Shown: positions 10,001 to 17,228 of the stretch, piece by piece
Layout: each line of letters begins with the position of its first letter
Numbering within the stretch: the stretch's first letter is position 1
DNA from: Symbiodinium natans
Taxonomy: Eukaryota; Sar; Dinophyceae; Suessiales; Symbiodiniaceae
Direction: 5' to 3'
DNA: 64,000 nt
Assembly (NCBI GenBank): GCA_905221605.1
Contig: CAJNDS010002263.1
Span: 213,501 to 277,500, forward strand
Notes under the pieces: generated by a model
The model's input: the letters and a program-made list of their open reading frames with translations, nothing else
What the model was told of the DNA's origin: nothing
Database searches by the model: none
Made by a program: the position numbers and the translations under genes

Positions 10001-13000
10001 CGGCCAGGCTCAAAGACGGAACTCCGCCCTTAAACTCGACCTTGACCTTGGTTGAGGAATGGTCCCAAATGCACAGGATGGGGCTATGGCTGACGAGCTC
10101 CAGAACCACAGCAGGGCCCTTGTGCTCCTCACCCATAAACGCCAAAACTCTACCCTTCAGCCTGCACTCATTGGCATTCTTCCCGCGACTGATAGCGCCC
10201 GCGGTCCAATGCCCTTCTACGCCCTCATTGGACGCAGAGAATAGAGCAAGGACCCTTGACGCCTGCCGGGTAGAACTGCGGGGATCCGAGGCTTCTCCGG
10301 TTGCCCGCCAGCCAATGACCTGAGTAACCCTACCCACAAGGGCTATCAGCTTGCCGAAGGAGGGGTCTAAGGCAACCTCTTTGCCCTTAGACCTCCAGAG
10401 CACTTCGCACTGCTCATTCACGACATGTCTGTGGCCGTGCCAGTTCACCACTGACGACCAATGCACGACGATGTCGCCCTGAACCGCATCCAGGGGCGAG
10501 CAGTTGTGCCCCGCCACCACAGCACCATCTTCTCTAACCACCCATGTGGTCCAGTAAGGCTTCACATCGCCCCACTTGGAAAGATCCTTGTGCTGGGAGC
10601 CGAGGCTGAGCTTCATGGAATGGCCCTTCTTCCATATCTTCCCACTCAGCATGCCATATGCTGTGGGAACTGGAGCATCCTTGGGCGTAGTCCTGAACCC
10701 TACCGCCCATTGCTGGATGGTTGAGGACCTAACCCTAAACAAGCCTCCTGTCCTATCCAAGGTCGCAAGGACGGAGTTGACCTCTAGGCCCACCTCATGG
10801 GCCTCAAGGTCGCCCTCAAGCGGAGGTTCGAGCTCCTCCCGCTCGGCTATCTCCACCGAGGTATCGACCGCCTCTTTCTCGATGCAGGCGGGGCAGCGAG
10901 AAAACAGGTAGGTCCGCTTGCGGCAGATGCATAGACCCTCGTGGTCCCAGAGGGGTCGTGACGGTTCGTCCAGCATCCCTCTAATGCTGGCATCCTCGAT
11001 GGAACGAACCGCGTCCAACCTCAAGGACCGCAGAACTTCCGCCCCCAATGTCTGCTTCCCTACGATCCCAAAACCTCGCAGGGGAGGCTCCGGAAAATCC
11101 TTCTTGAGTTCCGGACAAGCCTCGGCCACCTCCAAGTGGCCTTGCTGCGTGCGCCAAAGGCGTGGCCGCACCGCCCAGATAGCCTTGATGCCTGCCCAAG
11201 CCTCTCCTACAGCCCTAGCTTCTTTGCGCTGCAGGTTCCTTGCTTGGAGCGTGAGCTCAACAACCAAAGGCCACCTAAGGACGGCCGTGACCAGCCCGCC
11301 TTGTCCAAGTCCTACGAGGAACTGCGGACGAAACCCCGAAGCTTCCCTAAGAACCTTGGCACACGAAGTGAGCAAGTCGACCCTGATCCGCTTGATCTTC
11401 TTGGTCCCTGCGAGCCTGCCGGCCCCGCAATCAAAATGCGAGGCAAGCCCGTCGGTATCCTCAAACGGACCCCAACAACCCCTGACAGCCACAGAAACTC
11501 CAGGGAGGCTCGCTTGGAAGACGCGCCTGATCTCAGTCAGCTCTGCGTCCTGCTCTTTCCAACGCGCGTAGTCAAATACAACCACGACGCGCACCGGAAG
11601 GGCTGCGACGACGCACATCGGCACAGCCGCGGCCTGGACACGGCCCGCAGGCTCTGGGACGGCGTCGTTGCCGACCGCCCAGGGCACTGGTCCGTCACCC
11701 TCAGTACCCTCTCCGAGGTACTGGTCCAGGTCGAATCCTCGGAGTTGGCCCGAAAGGCCCTCGAGGTCTTTCGTCCTCGCCGCAAGGAGCGCATCCCGAT
11801 CTTTGGGATTGCGGCTAAAACTGTCACCCAGCGTCGCTGAGCGACCGCTAAGGCTCCTTATTTCGGACCCATCCATAAGGATTTCTGCAACCCACCGGAC
11901 GAGCTTCGGATCCATTCCGATGTCCGACGTTTGCGCTCGGGTAAGGTTGGCATGATCTGTCCAACACAGAGTCCGAATAGAGCCAAACATGCGGCGTGTC
12001 GCCCGCTTTACCTCGAGCTGGGCAAACGCCTCCTGTATCAAGGGCGGCCAGTTCTGCTGCGCGGGGGTCAAGCTCTTCGAGTGCGTCATAAGCACTTTGA
12101 GCTGGCTCAAGTCACGCGTCATCTGCACGACGCTGCCCCCTACCGCGATGCCCGACGCATCCGCGATCTGCTCAAGGGGACACGACCCATCCGCAGCAGA
12201 GGCCTCATCGAAGGTAGCCAAATTGATGCGGTTTTGCATCATGCGCTTAATCGCTTTAAAGGCTTTGCAACCCTCGGTGGCGGCTGAGCCCAGCCCGCCT
12301 TCAGGAAAGACGGCGCCTGGCTTCTGCCACTGCCCTAAAATCTTGGCTGCGTGCCCATACTCAACAGGCAGGTAGCCGCGCAACCAGTTTGCGCAACCCA
12401 AAAATTGCTGAATGTGAAGCTTCTCCCAGAGCGGGGGAAAGTCAATCACCGCCTGACAACGCTCTTCGTCAGGCGAACTCCCGTCCCGCCCAATGTTGTG
12501 TCCCAGGAGCTTGCCTTTGGAGACACAAACTTCGGCCTTGCTGATTCCAAAGGAGAACCCAAACAAGATTGACTTATCTAGGAAACCCTCTAAGGAAACG
12601 AGGTGGTCGAGGAGGTGCGGGCACGCTTTAGGGTGCCGGGCGCGCATATCTGCCGCGAGCTTCTCATAATAGTAGTCCGTTGGGGGCTCTTCGATCATCT
12701 TCTCGATGTCCCAGCTCTCCACGATATGATAGCTCGGGCAGCGCGCCGTATCGACCGCGTCTGCTGGGCGCACAGCATCACTTGCGCCTCTTCCAGCCGT
12801 GGCCGATCCCTCACGCCAGCCAGCCCAGCGTGGCCCCTTGCGCGTCCTAAAGACCGCGAGGCGTTCGGTGACGGGAACTTCATCGCTACACGCAACGCTT
12901 TCCGCCACACGCAAATCCCTCGTGTCCCAGAGACGCCACGCCTCACCTACGCGCTGAAGCAAGCACGTTTCGTAAGGCGCCTTCTCGACCGCCAGGGTCC

Positions 13001-16000
13001 CAAGGTCTTGCTGCGCAGGGCGCCTACCCCACACAGACGCGTAACCACCTGGCGCCTCCCACCAGCTGTCGACGCTTGGAAGGTGGTCCAAGCAAGAAAG
13101 CACTCCAGGCTCCTCAACAGGGCGCCCAACTGGGCCGCTCCCGCCCCACACCGAAGCGAGAACAGTCACCGCAGCAAGGACCGATAGCACACCGATCCTG
13201 GCGCCGGTACGCAGCCGCCCAAAGGACCGCGCACACGAGGAACAACCTTGGAAGCTTCTTGCCGCGGCCCTGGACGCGGACCCGCAAGCAAAGCACGGGT
13301 CGTGGTCAACCGAGGCAACGGCGACCCCACAATCCGCACATGCCTGCGGAGACGGCTCCGACTCGAAAACCGTCTCAACCGCGCCACAACCACAGGCCGC
13401 AGTGCTTACGAGGCCGGAACGCACTTCCGCAACAACCTCGCCCGGCTGGAGAGAGTGATCGCACTCTTGGGCTGCGAGCAACACAAACCCCTTTCCCTCT
13501 CCTGTGGGCCAAAGGCCTGGTACGGCCTCGACCCCGCATTCCACCGGAAGCACTACCTCGGACAGGGATCCCTCTGCGGAGACTCCTTGCTCCCGCACGA
13601 CAGGCACCAGCACCCCGTCGCCTGGCGAGAGCTCGAGAGGCTCTTCCCCGTCGTAGCGGAGGAGCTCCCGGCTTCCGCCCCCAGGCTCGGTGCATGACGC
13701 GTCGTCCAGGCTCGACAACCGCGCTTCGAAGGCGTAGGCCCTGTCCTTCCGGGTCTTGCTGTGATCCTCGCACCTGGGCATCCTGATTCCCAGCGTGTCG
13801 AGGACGTGAAAGTCGGGACCCGGCCTGAAGCCCAGGCCCATCCTTCCGGCGCAGTCCAACGCTCTGCCGCCGAGGATCAGTCCGTGCCAATCGGACGTCC
13901 CCCTGGCTGCGATTTTGCATCGCACGAAAATTTCAGTGTTGGGGCGACAGTCGTCCGCCGTCCTGCCTTCCAGCAGCGTGACGCGCAAGACTGCTGCCCC
14001 CTTCAGAGGAACGGGGGCTCCCGAAGCAATGCCATGCACATATTCGGGGTGGACCCACTTCTCGAGTCTCACGACCGGGAAGCCGGGATCTTCGGTACCG
14101 ATCCCCAGCTCTGCAGCCCGGTTCATCATGCCCACCACAAGTTCCTCGGTTACGTGGTTCGCGCCGGCGCATCCGTCGAGCATGCACTCGACCTTACGGT
14201 CGAGCACCTGGACTACCGTTCTGTACTGGTAGCCTCCTGGCTCGTTGTCCGCCAGGTTCCACCAGTCCTTCGGCAGATCGTCCAGGGTGGCGAACTTGTC
14301 CCGCCCACCCTTGCTCAACGGAAGCGCGTGCTGCTGCACCGCGGCGCGTCCTGCGGCTCCTGAGACGCCTGCCTGGACGCCTGAGCTGCCTATCTGGACG
14401 CTGAACGCGGCGAAGGGGTTGGACATGGAAGCCCCGGAGGGCGCGGCCCAGTTGGCAGGCAAGGCCGGCGTCCCTCCTGAGGTCGTCAGGTTGTGGACCA
14501 TGTCGCAGCTGGCTCCTTTCTTGCACGACCCATTCTTGGAGAAAAAGGGGCAAACAGTGCCTGGTGGCTTTGCCGCGCCTTTGGCCGCAGCCTTAGGCTT
14601 AGCGCTGGCCTTTGCCTTGCCACCTCCCTTCCCTTTGCCCTTGCCTTTCGCCGTGGCAAAGGTTTGGTCACCCTTCTTAGCCGCGAGAGCTTTTCTGCGA
14701 AGCTCCTTGTCGTGGCTGAACGGGCAGGCATCCCCTTTCGGGCAATTCCCGTGGTCGCGAAAGTGGAAGCAGATCTTCTTGTCCGCCCCTTTGCCAGCTC
14801 CCTTCGACGCAGCGGCAAACGTCTGATCCGCGCCAGCCTTGGCCGCGGCAGCTGCTCCCTTCGCAGCGGCCTTAGCGGCGGCCTTGAGGCTCCGAATCTC
14901 CTTCTGAGCCTCGGCTAGCGCGACCGACGGGTCCGCGCTTGGAGAGCCGGTCGTGGAGTACACAGAGTGGGAAACAGCACGGTGCGCTGCTTCCCTCTGT
15001 TCGTACTCCAAGACGACCTTGTGGCTCTCCTCCCAAGTCTGCGGCCCTCTCAGCCCGCCATCCTTGGGATCGCCGGGCCACAACCGCTTGTCGTTACGTA
15101 TCTCCTTTTGGAGATACGGGGGCATCTTGCGGAGGTACGAGAGATACAACTCTCGTGGGGTCTTCCCAAGACCCACCGCCTCAAGGTCCGCGATCGATGC
15201 CTCAAACAAAGGCTCGAATTGGTGGCCTGTGAGCTTGCCCTTAGCGAGGGAGGCATGCTCACCATCCACGCGGACTTCTCTTTCCTCCCGCGATTCCCCG
15301 AACATCAAGTGCTTGTTCTTGATGCGGTCGTACACTGCCTGTGGGTCGGAGAGAACCTCTCCCGACTTCCACGCTGCGCGGTAGGCGTTCGTGTACGTCT
15401 TCATGCGCGAGCCGCGGCAGCGCCCGCGTAGCGCTAGCAGCTTCTCGCGCGCACTCATACCGCGACAGTTGTTGGCGAGCGCGCAGACGTCCTCGAACTC
15501 CTCGTAGAACAGGACAACGTCTCGCGCGTCCGACTTGTCGTCGGTCAGCGTCGGCCACGTGAGGTCAGTTTTGACCGTCGTTATGGAGCTTTGCCCGCCC
15601 CTTTGCGCTAACGCTTCTTTCAGCGCTTCAGTTTGGGCGGCGAGTGCGGCGGCGAAATCGCCCGCCGGGTTTTGGGACCCGGTCTGCGAACCTCCGCCGT
15701 CTGAACCTCGCTTCAGGGCTTCTATCTCCATCTCCAGCGCCGCGAGCTTTGCGCGCAAAGGGGAATCGCCGTCCGTCGCGCCCAGGTCACGGGCCGCGGA
15801 AGGACCACCTGCAACCTCGGCAGTGTGCAAACCTCCACGGTCCAAACCTACCCCCAACCCACTTGCAGTCGCAGGCTGTGGGAGCCCTGGGGAACGCGGC
15901 CCCACGGCTTCAACTGGCACATCGGACGGGGAGCTCCAAACCTTCTCTTGGCTCGAGCTTTCTTTTCCCCCTAGCGCGAGGATAAGCTCCCCGATGCATT

Positions 16001-16745
16001 GGATTTCACGCTGAATCTCCTCTGCGTCTTCGGGGTCCTCGCCACCGCGCAAAGCCGCGACCGAGAACCTGGTCCGCAGCCGACGGACCATCTTTGTCGG
16101 ATGCCAGTCCCCGCCTATCTTCGAGAACTCATCCGCAAGGAGGGTGGCTTTGGTGCTCAAGGCGTCAAGGTCACGGGAGCTCACCGTGACTCCATGCGCT
16201 TTGAGCGCGAGGACAATCCGCGAAACGCGCGTCAAGTAGTCCGCGACCGGTTCCTGGTCTGGACGGAAAATCGCGCGCAGCTCCGCCTGCAAGCCCTCTG
16301 CGGTGCCTGGCACTGAACCTGCTGTCGACGGCGGACCAGACGGTCCCGCCGGGCGGGACCCTGGTGCCGTAGCAGGGACATAGGCAGCACCGGTAGGGAC
16401 CATGGCCAGCTCCCTTGCCGCGGCGCCGACATCCACCCGCGGCGGACTGTCGGTTGCAGCGCCCGAGGCCTCAGGGACTAGCTCGGAGTCCTCTTCTTCT
16501 TCCTCTTCCTCCTCGTCCTCGCCTTCGGCGTCGTGGAGGAACTTCATGACCTTTCGCCAGAGAGCCGCCTCCTGCTCTGGCGTTGTGCTAACCCCATCCC
16601 GCTTGGACAACGGACGACTGCCGGTCTCCCTACGCCACTTAAGCCAAGCGACGTAGCTCATCCGCTCGGGATAGGGAACGTCGCCACCCTCGATCGCTTC
16701 GAGGAGGGAGACGCCCTCGGCCTGACCTGCAACCTCTGCGGACAT
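7083..16745 (-). CDS. Gag-protease-RT(C-terminal part)-RNase H-integrase-MTase-like polyprotein
   Basis: The frame has 3220 codons from the first ATG (16745) to a UAG (7083-7085). Domains by residue: capsid-like Gag about 395-580; two CCCH fingers (C-x8-C-x5-C-x3-H) about 657-680 and 730-752 in place of the usual CCHC knuckle; retropepsin-like protease near 850 (LDGCAGANH, later LILGG); a run of CxxC pairs followed by a hydrophobic segment about 1150-1220; RT thumb/connection about 1350-1465 (KLLGHNIGRDG, QQFLGCANWLRGYL); RNase H about 1508-1645 (ADASG, WTDHANL, GDSFSRNP); integrase with HHCC finger about 2347-2392 and catalytic D-D-35-E (SVDCEGP, RSDRGPEF, GANERVH); GPY/F module (LTGPWRVLEVKG); and a Rossmann methyltransferase-like domain about 2900-3075 without a clear catalytic Pro-Cys. 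No RT fingers or YVDD occur upstream of the thumb, which is abnormal. They lie after the stop instead. There are no introns. Confidence 0.85.
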   Translation of the reverse strand: MSAEVAGQAEGVSLLEAIEGGDVPYPERMSYVAWLKWRRETGSRPLSKRDGVSTTPEQEAALWRKVMKFLHDAEGEDEEEEEEEEDSELVPEASGAATDSPPRVDVGAAARELAMVPTGAAYVPATAPGSRPAGPSGPPSTAGSVPGTAEGLQAELRAIFRPDQEPVADYLTRVSRIVLALKAHGVTVSSRDLDALSTKATLLADEFSKIGGDWHPTKMVRRLRTRFSVAALRGGEDPEDAEEIQREIQCIGELILALGGKESSSQEKVWSSPSDVPVEAVGPRSPGLPQPATASGLGVGLDRGGLHTAEVAGGPSAARDLGATDGDSPLRAKLAALEMEIEALKRGSDGGGSQTGSQNPAGDFAAALAAQTEALKEALAQRGGQSSITTVKTDLTWPTLTDDKSDARDVVLFYEEFEDVCALANNCRGMSAREKLLALRGRCRGSRMKTYTNAYRAAWKSGEVLSDPQAVYDRIKNKHLMFGESREEREVRVDGEHASLAKGKLTGHQFEPLFEASIADLEAVGLGKTPRELYLSYLRKMPPYLQKEIRNDKRLWPGDPKDGGLRGPQTWEESHKVVLEYEQREAAHRAVSHSVYSTTGSPSADPSVALAEAQKEIRSLKAAAKAAAKGAAAAAKAGADQTFAAASKGAGKGADKKICFHFRDHGNCPKGDACPFSHDKELRRKALAAKKGDQTFATAKGKGKGKGGGKAKASAKPKAAAKGAAKPPGTVCPFFSKNGSCKKGASCDMVHNLTTSGGTPALPANWAAPSGASMSNPFAAFSVQIGSSGVQAGVSGAAGRAAVQQHALPLSKGGRDKFATLDDLPKDWWNLADNEPGGYQYRTVVQVLDRKVECMLDGCAGANHVTEELVVGMMNRAAELGIGTEDPGFPVVRLEKWVHPEYVHGIASGAPVPLKGAAVLRVTLLEGRTADDCRPNTEIFVRCKIAARGTSDWHGLILGGRALDCAGRMGLGFRPGPDFHVLDTLGIRMPRCEDHSKTRKDRAYAFEARLSSLDDASCTEPGGGSRELLRYDGEEPLELSPGDGVLVPVVREQGVSAEGSLSEVVLPVECGVEAVPGLWPTGEGKGFVLLAAQECDHSLQPGEVVAEVRSGLVSTAACGCGAVETVFESEPSPQACADCGVAVASVDHDPCFACGSASRAAARSFQGCSSCARSFGRLRTGARIGVLSVLAAVTVLASVWGGSGPVGRPVEEPGVLSCLDHLPSVDSWWEAPGGYASVWGRRPAQQDLGTLAVEKAPYETCLLQRVGEAWRLWDTRDLRVAESVACSDEVPVTERLAVFRTRKGPRWAGWREGSATAGRGASDAVRPADAVDTARCPSYHIVESWDIEKMIEEPPTDYYYEKLAADMRARHPKACPHLLDHLVSLEGFLDKSILFGFSFGISKAEVCVSKGKLLGHNIGRDGSSPDEERCQAVIDFPPLWEKLHIQQFLGCANWLRGYLPVEYGHAAKILGQWQKPGAVFPEGGLGSAATEGCKAFKAIKRMMQNRINLATFDEASAADGSCPLEQIADASGIAVGGSVVQMTRDLSQLKVLMTHSKSLTPAQQNWPPLIQEAFAQLEVKRATRRMFGSIRTLCWTDHANLTRAQTSDIGMDPKLVRWVAEILMDGSEIRSLSGRSATLGDSFSRNPKDRDALLAARTKDLEGLSGQLRGFDLDQYLGEGTEGDGPVPWAVGNDAVPEPAGRVQAAAVPMCVVAALPVRVVVVFDYARWKEQDAELTEIRRVFQASLPGVSVAVRGCWGPFEDTDGLASHFDCGAGRLAGTKKIKRIRVDLLTSCAKVLREASGFRPQFLVGLGQGGLVTAVLRWPLVVELTLQARNLQRKEARAVGEAWAGIKAIWAVRPRLWRTQQGHLEVAEACPELKKDFPEPPLRGFGIVGKQTLGAEVLRSLRLDAVRSIEDASIRGMLDEPSRPLWDHEGLCICRKRTYLFSRCPACIEKEAVDTSVEIAEREELEPPLEGDLEAHEVGLEVNSVLATLDRTGGLFRVRSSTIQQWAVGFRTTPKDAPVPTAYGMLSGKIWKKGHSMKLSLGSQHKDLSKWGDVKPYWTTWVVREDGAVVAGHNCSPLDAVQGDIVVHWSSVVNWHGHRHVVNEQCEVLWRSKGKEVALDPSFGKLIALVGRVTQVIGWRATGEASDPRSSTRQASRVLALFSASNEGVEGHWTAGAISRGKNANECRLKGRVLAFMGEEHKGPAVVLELVSHSPILCIWDHSSTKVKVEFKGGVPSLSLAAGEDENRREQLAVEARDAANISEFRVTGSLRTAWYEGQRRDPSLAGSIRKPEPPMVMSGDGLLEREVTLRTGQTVVVPVVPNGAAGANGVTWRRACYNSVHCGVLGAHRSAEVTIKLLERAVWWPDLEKDVRTWVAKCLACIKGRSRPTKVEARAVKCGAETCWQEVSVDCEGPNREDREGHRYSLTYFDCLSHAVLLEPMRSLTHAEVRRAFVRCVLRSRTIPSLIRSDRGPEFKNALMAEVSAMLGTEWRFSAPLRPCELGANERVHQEVQKVLGAVVRQVGASLSEAWSDWLVVAEYVIDNTPGPHGYTPRDLERSWSLALPLEKDVLRDALQFEPISDWARSQFKQFSELAAAVREHWTRSSEARAKLANRHRRTVDLKPGDRVVWNAPRARSEGAGRVPWKPGLTGPWRVLEVKGHRLTLEPVSMESGGTSSARRGPMEAHAEDCILVPADADGAESREPVVFEDDETGGDGSSRPSLGQQVQGDAKQVEFTLTRRGRDFVLRLGDRIAYRGVGGGPKVCRLGRVTQVDAARAQVGVHRYLPDASGVRVKWRLAYIAEDGALTLSEGTRPAHEAVSVKEIISKIDLNRDGVLAAASARKLDKGAYSLQDRTLERASRAGTSVLSIQEALADLLVAEPRALQPRASPESGAVESWFRQYFLGGVADVLEVAWGDAVVSDAARRHGYRVVPAFVQGKQAYGITWDLAAEEHLEAISGAVLRTEPKVLVIGLEGKNVPRAFLQLVVRCAQERTRAGAHVALRLQAQKGEWEPWRLEEWGALFGTLAGPRWPWAFVRADMCQFARAGGRSNLVESGALWLADFSLESVGLRCSRPDALGAVQHKHVERAQSDYNLIGAAFCASLQDLGLRGAEELCTAAVESFPATAGADSAAAAPPPSPVVPLPDVRSGEDLTPAERAELDKEVDKYAAEKEAFWRTKADAKDWDSVRADLEVYALAGEKVAEDPRRTEA

Positions 16746-16823
16746 CGCCGCGCCTTGGTTAGCAGGCCGCAGGCGTGGCACACGAAGCGCCGCGCCTTGG
16801 TTAACAGGCCGCAAGCGTGGCAC
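16746..16823 (-). repeat. 42-bp tandem duplication in leader/N-terminal region
   Basis: Two copies of a 42-bp unit lie side by side (16746-16787 and from 16788), differing at a few bases. The unit is in frame and would encode 14 residues, VPRLRPxNQGAA plus two. It lies just upstream of the first in-frame ATG (16745), so it is either leader or an N-terminal extension read from a non-ATG start (GTG at 16832). Confidence 0.8.
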
Positions 16824-16914
16824 ACAGTCCACGCGTCCAGGTCACGGACCGCGACAGACAAGCAAAGCAATGCTTGCCCACTCGGGCCGTAGGCACAAGA
16901 GCTGTACTTTCCCA

Positions 16915-16926
16915 GAACAGCCCCCA
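16915..16926 (-). other. Candidate primer-binding site
   Basis: Two bases inside the 5' LTR the minus strand reads TGGGGGCTGTTC. It begins with TGG, as expected for pairing with a tRNA CCA end. The tRNA was not identified, so this rests on position and the TGG start only. Confidence 0.45.
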
Positions 16927-16928
16927 AT

Positions 16929-17228
16929 TGTGAAGTCGACCAGCACTGGACTTGCACTCACCCAATGCAATCACAGCCCGGCCACGCTGTTTTACGACTT
17001 CGCGAGTTCAAGCACTTGTGCAGCTACGCCTGAGTGCGTCCGGTCGGACCGCACAGCAACCTAAGAGCTACTGTACGAAACTACCGTGCTCAAAGGCACA
17101 AGCTCGGTACTTGAGCCAAAACATTGGCATTGTTACGAATTGCAAAACTACGCATGCAAAGGAAAACTACTACAGTACTGGCCCTGGCAGCTTTGCACAT
17201 GCAGCGTGCGTGCATTGACCTGCTCACA
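16929..17228 (-). repeat. 5' LTR, complete, 300 bp
   Basis: On the plus strand the LTR runs from TGTGAAG (16929) to CTCACA (17228), giving a perfect 5-bp inverted terminus TGTGA/TCACA. The right boundary is where similarity to the left copy ends. The left boundary is set by the TG dinucleotide and the adjacent primer-site candidate. On the minus strand it contains TTTTGGCTCAAG at 17110-17121, identical to the 3' end of the dinoflagellate spliced leader. Confidence 0.9.

Larger units (their letters stand above)
1..17228 (-). mobile_element. Giant Ty3-like LTR retrotransposon with split RT and accessory domains
   Basis: The element reads on the minus strand. Its 5' LTR is at 16929-17228 and its 3' LTR is at the left window edge, with roughly its first 19 bases outside the window. 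Both LTRs end in TGTGA/TCACA inverted termini. Internal order along the transcript is: candidate primer site, short leader, Gag with two CCCH fingers, retropepsin-like protease, RT thumb/connection, RNase H, integrase (D-D-35-E), methyltransferase-like domain, UAG, RT fingers/palm with YVDD, low-complexity spacer, Tpt1-like domain, zinc fingers, membrane segment, SWIM finger, PLD-like domain, ~680 bp untranslated, polypurine tract, 3' LTR. RNase H lying before integrase and the GPY/F module favour Ty3 over Ty1/copia. The coding frame is interrupted only by one UAG and the LTRs are nearly identical, so insertion is recent. The target-site duplication cannot be checked because the left flank is missing. 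Confidence 0.9.

Noticed and set aside
1-17228. Ty1/copia classification
   Set aside because: RNase H lies before integrase and the integrase has a GPY/F module and D-35-E in Ty3 style.
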